From NCBI GenBank assembly GCA_031761405.1, contig JASEVX010000013.1, positions 37,824,743 through 37,888,742 on the forward strand: a stretch of 64,000 bases of DNA. The letters run 5' to 3'. Below are positions 53,252 through 63,912 of this stretch, one piece after another (the first letter of the stretch is position 1; the number at the start of each line of letters is the position of its first letter). A program made the position numbers and the translations under genes. Under the pieces are notes generated by a model that made no database searches, had not been told where the DNA came from, and was given only the letters and a program-made list of their open reading frames with translations. The stretch comes from Serripes groenlandicus (Eukaryota > Mollusca > Bivalvia > Cardiida > Cardiidae).

Positions 53252-54311
53252 CCTGACTTGGCAAAGTTAGTCTAGTATGCCATCATAGCCTGTGTAAGTC
53301 TAAATTCCCAGATGGTCGGGGAAAACAGATAAAAGTATCCATATATAAACAAAATCTCGTCAAAATGCATCGCTCCCGGTATCCAAGATGGCCGTGGCAA
53401 GACTGTAACTCTGTCCGTCTTGGCTTTGAAATAATACATGAAGTTTGAACTATTCCCAGAACCTTCTCTATGAAGACGACTGTACTGTATGGCAGGAATC
53501 GAAAACGACAAATCTGTGACTAGTTTTACAAAATTCTCTCTCAGTACTTCCGGTTGATCGTTCAGTTTTCCGTATTCGGACACCGTAACCATGGTAATTA
53601 AAGGCGAATTATCCGAATAAAGGAACCAGTCTAAAACGAATGAAGTCAAATTGTTGAACACTTCCGGTGATGGTTGAAACTGTTCCGGGACACCGACTCC
53701 GGGAATTTCCGGTAAATATAAAGCGCCGTCATGACTGTTATACCCGGTCAATATGTCGAGAGATTGTAAAAAATCCACTTCCGGTGACGTACTTCCGTCG
53801 GCCATGTTGAAGAGAAGTTTCGGGTGTACTTTGATAAAATTGTTGTCAAATACAGCCAGAAACAGCTGATCAAGTGGTGTATCCTGGTTCTCCATAATTT
53901 TCCTTTGATGATCGAGAAGTAAAGCAGCGTCTATGCCTTTCAGACACGTTACGATAGAAGCAGCGTTACCTTGCGAACAATTAGCCACTGCTGCGAGATC
54001 TCGCATCGTATTCACCGGTTCTCAATTATGGAGGGCGAAACCGGATCCGGAATCTGAATACACGAAGCTCCGAACTTCCTGGCATATAACGGCGCTGGCA
54101 GCTGACCAAACGGTTCTGGTTTTAGAAATCGTCGGTCGCCGACAGGTGCTTTAGCATATGGTATTCCCAAATACGTTTGCACGACAAGCTCATATCCGCC
54201 GACGTTAAAAACCTCAACATTTCCTTGCAATTGGCCTAACGTTGTATTAATATTTCCAGACGCCTGTCCTTGAGCAAACGGTAACAAAAAAACGACGAAC
54301 ACAGTGTACAC
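53252..54311 (-). pseudogene. Carboxylesterase/cholinesterase-family gene, internally deleted and interrupted
   Basis: Read on the minus strand from an ATG at 54,311, a signal peptide (MYTVFVVFLLPFAQGQ) is followed by the family's N-terminal block. This includes TYLGIPYAKAPVGDRRF and a first disulfide Cys (SCIQ). The frame then stops at 54,012 and a second frame from about 54,021 continues with MRDLAAVANC and CLKGIDAALLLD. It goes on to GYNSHDGALYL (acidic triad member as D) and the triad-His motif GAMHFDE (His about 217 of the second frame). The block between them, which should hold the oxyanion HGGG and the nucleophile GESAG, is missing. At 53,272 a TAG stands where the conserved Trp of Y-W-T-N-F-A-K-S-G should be; TNFAKSG follows in frame, then a GTATGT donor at 53,251. 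It is catalytically dead: secreted esterase in origin, now a pseudogene. Confidence 0.85.
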
Positions 54312-54316
54312 AAGTC

Positions 54317-54420
54317 AACTGTTATAAAAATAACTCAGTTCATTGAAGCACTAGATACACAAACGTATTGTGTATACAATGTATATGCCTCATTGAACTG
54401 AGTGTGTTTTTATAACAGTT
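54317..54420. repeat. Inverted repeat immediately upstream of the esterase start
   Basis: The arms AACTGTTATAAAAA, ACTCAGTTCATTGAAGC and their inverse at about 54,388-54,420 flank a smaller ATACACAA/TTGTGTAT hairpin. It begins six bases upstream of the esterase ATG, so it occupies the place of the 5' UTR and core promoter. It is probably a small palindromic element. Confidence 0.75.
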
Positions 54421-55670
54421 ATGTACATTTTATCTCAACACGGTTTGTATATGACCTCCAACCTTTAAATACATTCTGGAATGAAAATGTACATGAACGG
54501 CTCCGTTTTTAAAATCCTGAAATCTTGGAGAAAAGTATAATTTGTGAGTGTGGGCTCTTGGGTAACATTTTTGTGGTTAATCCCAAACCCATTCAGCTTC
54601 TTACTTTTAAAAAAATCGATTTGAACTTTTTTTACATGAGTTTTCTTCCCTCTGGATAGAAATGCCACTTTAACACAAAATATATTATGAATGTTATACA
54701 CGAGTGTCTATTTAAACACCGTTTCAGTGAAGAAAGTCACTGTTTACTTATCTTTCAATTCACCCTTTGCTCTTCAAACTAGATCGCATTACATTTTATC
54801 CGGATTGTTTATACTATATTGCGATTTAGAAAACCTTTGAAAGGTCATAAGTTTTCGTGAACGATACCTTGATGAGAAACCGCTTCTACTACCACTGATA
54901 GTTTCTAACTCATCATAAATCAATAATCGAATTTGATCTTGGTACATAATGGGTATTCGTATTCTTTGCTTTCTTTGTTTTGGATAACTATGAAGTATAG
55001 TGATAACCTTTTCGACTGTGCTTTACGACCTACTTATCAAGTATCTTTGTCGCACTGAAATTTATATGTATTCGATTACGGTTTTGGTTATAATTATTGG
55101 ATTTAGATACTCAAAGTGTTTGTTTTATGCCGTTTATACCTTATTTTAGTTATATCACGGTGTTAAACTATGTTAATCACTTAACTACAGGTATATTTTA
55201 TCCTGACAACACTTTTAGAGTCGTAGTGTTATCATCACAATCCTGAGCGTCAATGAGAGGAGTCATTTCTACCATTCTTCAATTCTGGGTTAAGTTTTTG
55301 ATGAACGGTTTAATATACTCACTTAACGCACAGTTAAAAATATGATTAGAGAAAAATAGATGATAGGTAAACATTGACATGGGATTTATCTCGTTGGAGT
55401 TCAGCGATATAATGGGCTGATTATAAACTGCAATAACAATACAAGCCCACATTTTTAGAACGCATATAATTGGTGAGCATATATAAATTATTGGGAGTTG
55501 AAAAAGATGGCGAAAAACAACAACAAAATAAACTAGAACTATCACTGAATGTGATTAATACCCCCGAACGCCGCCCTGATAGGAAAGGTTGTGAAATATT
55601 TAGAAACCCCACCTTAAAAGGACAATGTTATGGATCGGGTTATTCTTGTTTTGTTCATTTTTGGATAACA
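54421..55670. other. AT-rich intergenic DNA with a decayed SINE
   Basis: No gene is supported. Positions 55,110-55,285 resemble the reverse of SINE family 3 (TTATATCACGGTGTTAAACT, TTTTATCCTGACAACA, CAATCCTGAGCGTC) with many changes. The stretch from 55,540 leads into the tandem array. Confidence 0.5.
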
Positions 55671-57282
55671 AAGGGCAATAACTCTGTAATTATGTAAATT
55701 AGAGTTATGGTTCTTGTACACCGCACTTCCTCTGATTATGCTCTACCGTTGTATGTAGTTTTATTAGATTCCATCTGTTAGTTATTAAATAATTCTCCGG
55801 ACAAGAAAAAGTAACAAAGGGCAATAACTCTGTAATTATGTAAATAAGAGTTATGGTTCTTGTACACTGCACTTCCTCTCATTATGTTCTACCAATGTAT
55901 GCAGTTTTATTAGATTCCACCGGTTAGTTATTAAGTAATTCTCTGGACAAGAAAAAGTAACAAAGGGCAATAACTCTGTATTTAGGTAAAATAGAGTTAT
56001 GGTTCTTGTACACCGCACTTCCTCTCAATGTGTTGTATCATCCTATGAAGTTTTATTAAATTCCAACAATTAGTTTTAAAGTTATGCTCCGGACAAGACT
56101 ACGAACAAGAAAAAGTAACAAAGGGTAATAACTCTGTAATTATGTAAAGTAGAGTTATGGTTCTTGTACACTGCACTCCTCTGATTATGCTCTACCATTG
56201 TATGTAGGTTTATTAGATTCCATCTGTTAGTTATTAGGTAATTTTCCGGACAAGAAAAAGTAACAAAGGGCAATAACTCTGTATTTAGGTAAAATAGAGT
56301 TATTGTTCCTGTACACCGCACTTCCTCTCAATGTGTTGTATCATCCTATGAAGTTTTATTAAATTCCAACAATTAGTTTTAAAGTTATGCTCCGGACAAG
56401 ACTCTACGAACAAGAAAAAGTAACAAAGGGCAATAACTCTGTAATTATGTTTATGTAAATTAGAGTTATGGTTCGTATACACTGCACTTCCTCTCATTAT
56501 GCTCTACCATTGTATGCAGTCTTATTAGATTCCATCTGTTAGTAATTAAGTAATTCTCCGGACAAGAAAAAGTAACAAAGGGCAATAACTCTGTATTTAG
56601 GTAAAATAGAGTTATGGTTTCTGTACACCGCACTTCCTCTCAATGTGTTGTATCATCCTATGAAGTTTTATTAAATTCCAACAATTAGTTTTAAAGTTAT
56701 GCTCCGGACAAGACTCTACGAACAAGAAAAAGTAACAAAGGGCAATAACTCTGTAATTATGTAAATTAGAGTTATGGTTCGTGTACACTGCACTTCCTCT
56801 GATTATGCTCTACCATTGTATGCAGTCTTATTAGATTCCATCTGTTAGTTATTAAGTAATTCTCCGGACAAGAAAAAGTAACAAAGGGCAATAACTCTGT
56901 ATTTAGATAAAATAGAGTTATGGTTCTTGGACACCGCACTTCCTCTCAATGTGTTGTATCATCCTATGAAGTTTTATTAAATTCCAACAATTAGTTTTAA
57001 AGTTATGCTCCGGACAAGACTCAACGAACAAGAAAAAGTAACAAAGGGCAATAACTCTGTAATTATGTAAAGTATAGTTATGGTTCTTGTACACTGCACT
57101 TCCTCTGATTATGCTCTACCATTGTATGTAGTTTTATTAGATTCCATCTGTTAGTTATTCAGTAATTTTCCGGACAAGAAAAAGTAACAAAGGGCAATAA
57201 CTCTGTATTTAGGTAAAATAGAGTTATGGTTCCTGTACACCGCACTTTCTCTCAATGTGTTGTATCATCCTATGATGTTTTA
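55671..57282. repeat. Higher-order tandem array, left part (two alternating subunits)
   Basis: Each subunit begins AAGGGCAATAACTCTGTA and contains AGAGTTATGGTTCTTGTACA and GCACTTCCTCT. Type 1 continues GATTATGCTCTACCATTGTA. Type 2 continues CAATGTGTTGTATCATCCTA and ends CGGACAAGACTCTACGAAC. Type 1 and type 2 mostly alternate at about 145-160 bp, giving a dimer of about 305 bp. I count about eleven subunits here and four more after element X. Confidence 0.9.
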
Positions 57283-58371
57283 ATATATCTATAGGTACTA
57301 CCTATTTACGAAAAAAACGCAAGATAATTATAAACAAAAATTAAAGAGCATACTTTGGCCATAAAAAAGGATTTATAAGTAATTGACTAGACAATAATAA
57401 TGTTAATGTCATGTTTCGTGCATTATCAAAAAATATTTGGAATTCGTATTGCTGTCGTCTATTATTACGAACAGAAAATGATAAAGTAAAGACTTTCAGA
57501 ACATCAAGGAATACATTTATAATGAACGAGGTTAAAACATGATGGCCAAGATGATCCTAAATCGATCACCTGCATTATGGTAAAGAAGCAAAAAGATCAG
57601 CTCTTTGCTGATGCCACCTGGCAACTGCCTTTTTCAACCAGTCAATATGACTGGAACAAATGATGTAAGGGGTCACATTTCTGCTTAACCCTTTCCCTAT
57701 TAGAGACGGTTTCTGAGGCCTTTGCAACAGACGATTTAGGGAAAGATTGTCGCTAAAAGAACAATTGCTCCTTATGAGAAAGTTATCCTTTTGCAACAAT
57801 GTTTGATAAATAGCTCATGTATAGGAATTTGGGGTATTTCATGTTGATACCACTTTTTTGCGGGAAACGACGTCGCTCCATTGACGTTACGCCAAGATGA
57901 AGTGTTACGGAAATGAAGTCACGTCCTTCTTTGGCTACGATACAGTCAACATTTAGGTTCAGGCGTAGAAGTCTAATGCTGTCGTTTTTTTGACGAACGG
58001 GAAAACATATTTCTTACAGAGTTCCATTTATTTTTAATGTTAATTCCCCCAAAACACAGCACTTTAATAAATATCGATTTAAAAAAAAAAATATTAAAAA
58101 GACGACAATAATTTAAAAAATCCGTGTTTTTCGTGTCATTTTATACATACCCAAAATATCGATTTAAAAAAAAAATATTAAAAAGACGACAATAATTTTT
58201 TTTCAATCCGTGTTTCTCGGCTCATTTTATACATACCCAAAATGGCGGCCCCCATGGATTTGGCCAGTTTCATTTCAGAAAGCTTCATGGGTTATTGAAA
58301 AAAAAAAAAAAAAAAAAAAATCTCACACCCGTTAACTATAAGCGAAAAAACCCATTCATGGGGTTTTTTCG
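57283..58371 (+). mobile_element. Hairpin-ended element 'X', copy 3 (1,089 bp), inserted in the array
   Basis: It splits a type 2 array subunit. Intact units read GTTTTATTAAATTCC, while here GTTTTA stands left and TATTAAATTCC right, so TA (57,281-57,282 and 58,372-58,373) is the target duplication. The terminal hairpin is GC-closed (GCGAAAAAACCC...GGGTTTTTTCG) and best preserved of the three copies. Confidence 0.85.
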
Positions 58372-58373
58372 TA

Positions 58374-59030
58374 TTAAATTCCAACAATTAGTTATAAAGT
58401 TATGCTCCGGACAAGACTCTTCGAACAAGAAAAAGTAACAAAGGGCAATAACTCTGTAATTATGTAAATTAGAGTTATGGTTCTTGTACACTGCACTTCC
58501 TCACATTATGCTCTACCATTGTATGTAGTTTTATTAGATTCCATCTGTTAGTTATTAAGTAATTCTCCGGACAAGAAAAAAAAAAAAAAGGGCAATAACT
58601 CTGTATTTAGATAAAATAGAGTTATGGTTCCTGTACACCACACTTCGTCTCAATGTGTTGTATCATCCTATGAAGTTTTATTAAATTTCAACAATTTGTT
58701 TTAAAGTTATGCTCCGGACAAGACTCTACGAATAAGAAAAAGTAACAAAGGGCAATAACTCTGTAATTATGTAAATTAGAGTTATGGTTCTTGTATACTG
58801 CACTTCCGCTGATTATGCTCTAACATTGTATGTAGTTTTATTAGATTCCATCTGTTAGTTATTAAGTAATTCTCCGGACAAGAAAAAGTAACAAAGGTCA
58901 ATAACTCTGTATTTAGGTAAAATAGAGTTATGGTTCCTGTACACCGCACTTCCTCTCAATGTGTTGTATCATCCTATGAAGTTTTATTAAATTCCAACAA
59001 TTAGTTTTAAAGTTATGCTCCGGACAAGGA
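58374..59030. repeat. Higher-order tandem array, right part
   Basis: This continues the 55,671-57,282 array after element X, with four more subunits beginning near 58,438, 58,589, 58,747 and 58,894. Confidence 0.9.
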
Positions 59031-59039
59031 AAATCGCAA

Positions 59040-59150
59040 CGGACCAACCGACCGACCCGACCGACCGACCAACCGACCGACCGACCGACCAACCACAGGG
59101 TGACTCCAATATACCCCCTCTAAACTTCGTTTATCGGGGGTATAATGAGT
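59040..59150. repeat. CCGA microsatellite and GGGTATAA repeat terminus
   Basis: A run of ACCGACCGACC units (59,042-59,092) is followed by GGTGACTCCAATATACCCCC, TAAACTTCGTTTATCGGGGG and TATAATGAG. This arrangement (a short CGGA/CCGA microsatellite and a CCCCC...GGGGGTATAA hairpin) is a common terminus of dispersed repeats in bivalve genomes. It is probably the end of the element that carries the tandem array. Confidence 0.65.
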
Positions 59151-59248
59151 TACATATTTTACATGAAATAAAAGTGTAACGCACTTAGTTTAGGCAATGA
59201 ACAGTATTGTATAACGTGGAAACTAACGTGAGCCCTAAATTCAATACA

Positions 59249-59540
59249 GCCGAGCCCTTGTAGTTCAGTCGGCAGCGACACGGGCTGTTAAGACAGGCGT
59301 TTTGAGTTCGAACCCCAGCTCGGTCAACATTCTTTCCGTCGTTCGACAAAAGTCACTGTGACAATCGTCACTAGTTGTTTAACAATACACTAACCGTCTA
59401 TGTGGAAAGGCAGGCAGCTGCTTGGAAAGACTGTTGTGAGGAGTACTGGTATGAGATAGCCAGAAAACACATGCGTAGATGAACTTGCCGCCATGATATG
59501 AAAAAATGTTGAAAACTGCGTAAAACCCAAATCGATCAAT
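59249..59540 (+). mobile_element. SINE family 1
   Basis: The head is GCCGAGCCCTTGTAGTTCAG with box B GAGTTCGAACCCC, followed by the body and an AACCCAAATCGATCAATG tail. It is slightly decayed. Confidence 0.8.
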
Positions 59541-61190
59541 GCATTAAATACACTGTGAAACCGAAGCACGTTCCGCATGAAGCCACTTTTTATTAATTCA
59601 TTATCTATGCGAAAGCCATATATACGGGCTAATCGACTTTGTTGGTTCAAGCCATCCGTACTAATTTACAATTGTACGCCGAGTACGAGACGTTGTATAA
59701 AGGTAAAGTTTACACTCTGACTGTGAGTCCTCGCGCCCACATAAAATGTTTCCCTGCATATAGCTCATTCGACATTATCCCCCGAGTTAAACCGATATTC
59801 CCTAGCTCTTAGGGTAGGGCGACATCGGGTTTACCCGGGTAGGCTATATATCTTGTTAAAACGAACGCCACTCGAGTCAACTCGGGTCAACCCGTGTTGA
59901 CTCGGAGGGGGCCTATAAGCCGAATGCGGTCATTGAGTACGGTTAGTGAAAAGGGAAGGAACTCCAGACTACCGTCCTTAGAGCAAGTCGTACACGTGTC
60001 TGATTGCACTGGTGTAGAAAGAGAGGTACTTGAGCGTGACAAATAAGTCCCTGTATACATTGCTGTGTAATATGCACTTATCCCTTTACAACATATAGAC
60101 GCTTTCTGACGTATCTACATAACGGTAACACAAGAGAAAGTTGATGCAAGGCATCAATGTCGCCGGAAAAGACTGCATTGATTTATTTATGTATTCTTGA
60201 CTTTCCTTAGTCTATTCAAACATTAGGAACGTTGAAATGAAAACATTTGCTTATAAAGTTTATATTCATACCTATACATTAGGGTATCTATAAAAAATTA
60301 ACGAAATGTGTACACATTTATCTGGCTTAAATTTAATTCTGCTGTTGTTACTTATTTAAATAATAGTATTCATTCATATAATTTCAATGTTTGTCAATCT
60401 TATTCGAATCACAAGGTAAATATCCTGGTATTGCTTTAAAGGGAGGTAATTTGAAGAAAACACACAAAAGTCTTCAAAAGGAGAAATATATCAGCATTAC
60501 CGTCTACAGTTTAAATTGTTCTATTGTTTGTGGATTTAAAAATGTTCTTTTTTTCTTATTTCTACATGTACAACGAAATATTGCGGCTTCTCTTTGACGC
60601 TTTGCGTCAAACATTCGTCTTGTACTTGTCTAAAATAAAATAATATCACTCGCTTTTTCATATCGAAATGCGCATGCGCGAAAATCGATGTTAAAGGTCA
60701 CGAAACTACACAACAGAATAGGGTCTATATTTAGCTTAGAAACAGTTCCTACTTTAGATATTCATGGATTAACATTATTAAATGAATTCTACACAAATCA
60801 AGACATCTCTTTGAACATGAAAACAACATTTAGTAAGTTAAAATTGCTATTAAAAGGAGAATCCGAAATTGACCTCAATGATGACACATAAGAGTCTGCA
60901 TTAGGGGGTGTTGGTTCACGTCTTGAAGGGACCACTTTTGTCTTCGTAAATAAGACAAAAAACTTAAATGCGAGTGAAATAAAAAAAACTGCAAACATTA
61001 AAAAATCGGAATATTTATTTCATTTTAGATGTGTCATTTATTAGTGTTCGTAAACAACCACAATTGTAATATGTTCAAATCATCTAGATGTGTTTCTTTC
61101 TAATAATAAGCCGCCCTCCCATGTGATTTCCGAAAAGCTATTAAAAATAGAAGTCGCGGGCTTCTGCCCGGCGACTAATAAAGTGTCTTT
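59541..61190. other. Intergenic DNA with small repeats
   Basis: No gene is supported. Positions 59,855-59,920 hold a cluster of GTTGACTCGGG-type words in both orientations. About 59,990-60,080 resembles 62,210-62,310 (GTGCACTGGTGTAG, CTTGAACGTGACAAAT). Positions 60,500-60,625 match the hairpin-ended repeat at 750-880. A 67-codon frame at 60,688-60,891 is not recognised. Confidence 0.45.
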
Positions 61191-61490
61191 TGATTGATTG
61201 ATTGATTGATTGGGGTTTAACGCCGTTTTTAACAATTTCTCAGTCATATCACGGCGGCCAGTTCACCTACTCATGTGTTTCCTGGTTTTCTCATACCAGT
61301 ACTCCACACATCAATCTTCCCAAGCAACTGGCTGCTTTTCCACATAGACTTAGCCCATTGGTGGAAGACGAATGACGCATGTCGCAATGACTTTTGTCAA
61401 ACGTCGGAAAGAAAGTTGGCCGAGCCGGGATTCGAACTCACAACCCCTGGATTGACAGCCCGCGTCGTTACCGACTGAGCTACCGGGACT
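61191..61490 (-). mobile_element. SINE family 1, full length, minus strand
   Basis: The order is tail (GATTGATTGATTGGGGTTTA), body, then reversed head with box B (GGGATTCGAACTC) and box A (TACCGACTGAGCTACCGGGA). It is the best preserved minus-strand copy. Confidence 0.85.
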
Positions 61491-61601
61491 TGACAAGTGT
61501 CTTTTGAACTCACCCCTTCATTACTCGAGTCCTTAGTACCGAGTTATCTGCCATTTTCATTACGTAACCGGAGCGGGACCACACCAATAATTGCAGCGAC
61601 A

Positions 61602-62155
61602 TTTGTATTGATTGATTGTTTGGTGTTTTACGTCGCCTTCAGCAATTGTTTACAGTTATATTGATTGATTGATTGATTGGGGTTTAACACCGTTTTTAAC
61701 AATTTCTCAGTTATATCACGGCGGCCAGTTCACCTACTCATGCATTTCCTGTTTTTCTCACACCAGTACTCAACACAACACTTTTCCCAAGCAACTGGCT
61801 GCTTTTCCACATAACTTAGCCCATTGGTGGAAGACGAATGACGCATGTCGCATTGACTTTTGTCAATCGTCGGAAAGAAAGTTGGCCGATCCGGGATTCG
61901 AACTCACAACCCCTGGATTGACAACCCGCGTCGCTACCGGGGCTCGGCTTTACAGTTATAACTCGGCGTTTCCTGGGTAAGTAACCAGTACGACTGAACC
62001 CAGTCAGTCAGTTGTAAGGCTAACCCCGCAACCCTGAGCGCCAAGGAGTACAGCCATCAATACCATGTGTTGAAGTCTTTGGTATGACCCAGCCGGGGAC
62101 CGAACCCGCGACCTCCCGCGCCCGAGGCGGACGCTCTACCTCTACACCACCGATG
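61602..62155 (-). mobile_element. SINE family 3, minus strand, split by a nested SINE
   Basis: The tail part (TTGATTGATTGTTTGGTGTT, 61,602-61,660) and the body/head part (61,961-62,155) belong together once the nested element is removed. The reversed head has box B GGGACCGAACCCGCG and box A CTCTACCTCTACACCACC. Confidence 0.8.
61661..61948 (-). mobile_element. SINE family 1 nested inside SINE family 3
   Basis: It is flanked by a 12-bp target duplication, TTTACAGTTATA, at 61,649-61,660 and 61,949-61,960. The reversed head is slightly shortened (TCGCTACCGGGGCTCGGC). Confidence 0.9.
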
Positions 62156-62830
62156 CGGTCGCGACCTTTGGACATTGTGTCATAAAAAGAAACTCGTTTA
62201 ATAAGACGAAGGTGCCATTTGTCGGAGTGCACTGGTGTAGTTATGAAGGTGCTTGAACGTGACAAATGTGTCCCTATATATAGGAAATACATTGCTATGT
62301 AATATGATTTTAATATTAACAACGGGATGCTAAATTAAATGTCAACGACTTGTGAAAACACTGTGACATAATGAGCAATTCATCCATGTGCCACAATGTT
62401 GTCAACTCTATTTAATGATTAAACTCTCATTTATAGATATATTTCATATTTGTGTCAAAACGTTTTCAAAGATGTCTGCTGCAGATTTGTTGTATGGGGG
62501 AAATGTGTGAACAGAAGAATTTTGTAATTGACAAATATTAGACGAAACAAAGACCTTCATTTCTAAGACAGATCTTGACATAGCCAGTTTGCAACATCTT
62601 AATAATGATTTATGTTATCTTAACCCTTTCCCCCATATAGACGCTTTCTGACGCCTCTGCAGCAGACGGATTTTTGGAAACATAGTGGCTAATGACTGAC
62701 TTTCCGGGACCCGACTTTTATAGTCATCTGACCCTTCCATTACACTTTTTTAAGTATGTCGGATTCTTAACTAATGTTTTATCCGCCAGGCATGGTTTCC
62801 CTCATACATTATTTTATAACAATATTAATT
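62156..62830. other. AT-rich stretch with two arms of the CAGACGAC/GTCGTCTG repeat
   Basis: Arms are at about 62,465-62,500 (TTTTCAAAGATGTCTGCTGC) and 62,622-62,675 (AACCCTTTCCCCCATATAG, CTCTGCAGCAGACGG). No gene is seen. Confidence 0.5.
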
Positions 62831-62835
62831 GTATT

Positions 62836-62940
62836 GATGATGATGATGATTATGATGCTGATGGTGATGATGATGATAATGATGATGATGATGATGGGGA
62901 TGATGATGATAATGATGATGATGATGATGATGATGATAGC
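62836..62940 (+). repeat. GAT trinucleotide microsatellite
   Basis: About 105 bp of GAT/GAT-like triplets is broken by TAT, GCT, GGT and AAT variants. The Asp-rich and Met-rich open frames across it are artefacts of the repeat. Confidence 0.95.
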
Positions 62941-63136
62941 AATAACACTTCTACTACTACTAAAACTTATAATACTACTAATAACACAAATAATAAAAAT
63001 AAGTAATAATTAGGAAAACAATGATAATGCAGATGATGATGAATCACCGTAAACATAAACCATATAAACATATAGGCTACATATATAGAAACATTTGAAT
63101 ACTGTTTACATTATCAAAGTCATTATTAACTTCATA

Positions 63137-63430
63137 GCCGAGTCCCGGTAGCTCAATCGGTAGCGACACGGGCTGTCAATCCAGGGGTTGTAAGTTCGAA
63201 TCCCAGCTCGGCCAACATTCTTTCCGACGTTTGACAAAAGTCATTGTGACCTGCGTCATTCGTCTTTAACCAATGGTCTGTTTAACAGTCTATGTGGAAA
63301 AGAAGCCAGTTGCTTGGAAGGTATGATGTGTTGGAAAACCAGGATAAGTAGGTGAACTGATCGCCGCGATATGACAGAAAAATTGTTGAAAACGGCGTTA
63401 AACCCCAATCAATCAATCAGTCAATCAATT
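63137..63430 (+). mobile_element. SINE family 1
   Basis: This is a complete, well-kept copy: box A TAGCTCAATCGGTAGCGACA, box B AAGTTCGAATCCC, and an AATCAATCAATCAGTCAATC tail. Confidence 0.85.
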
Positions 63431-63488
63431 ATCTTCATTATCATCCAAAAGTGATTAATATCACAGTTCTGGTACTGGAGCCGCGGCT

Positions 63489-63680
63489 GAACCTCGGTAC
63501 CTCAGTCGGTAGCGACGCGCGCGCGCTGTCAATACATTGGTTGTGAGTTCGAACTCCTGGTTGCGGGGCTTTCAATACGACTGACTGGTGTCAGGACAAA
63601 TGGACCAGTAGTACTGGTAATTTACCTAGGAAACGCTGTGATATAACTGAAACATTGTTGAAAGCGGCGTAAAACATAAG
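63489..63680 (+). mobile_element. Chimeric SINE: family 1 head, family 3 body
   Basis: The head is family 1-like (TACCTCAGTCGGTAGCGACG, box B GAGTTCGAACTCC). The body is family 3 (GACTGACTGGTGTCAGGACA, GACCAGTAGTACTGGTAATT) with a GAAAGCGGCGTAAAACATAA tail. It has a GCGCGC run in the head. Confidence 0.65.
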
Positions 63681-63699
63681 ACACTCAATTCGTTCTCCT

Positions 63700-63912
63700 G
63701 TTCGACCAACATTTTTTCCGACGTTTGACAAAAGTCACTATGACAAGCGTCATTCGTCTCCCACCAATGGGCTAAAAGTCTATGTGGAAAAGCAGCCAGT
63801 TCCTTCAAAGTCTGTTGTGTTGAGTACTGGTTTGGGAACGTCAGGAAACACATGGATAGGTGAAGATATAACTGAAAAATGGTTGAAAACGACGTTAAAC
63901 CCCAATCAAATT
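63700..63912 (+). mobile_element. SINE family 1, head lost
   Basis: It starts at the end of the tRNA head (TTCGACCAACATTTTTTCCG) and runs through the body to GACGTTAAACCCCAATCAAA. Confidence 0.8.

Noticed and set aside
55784..56497. Several short minus-strand frames in the tandem array
   Set aside because: They repeat with the array unit and have no conserved start or domain.
62692..63013. Poly-Asp and poly-Met open frames
   Set aside because: They are produced entirely by the GAT microsatellite.
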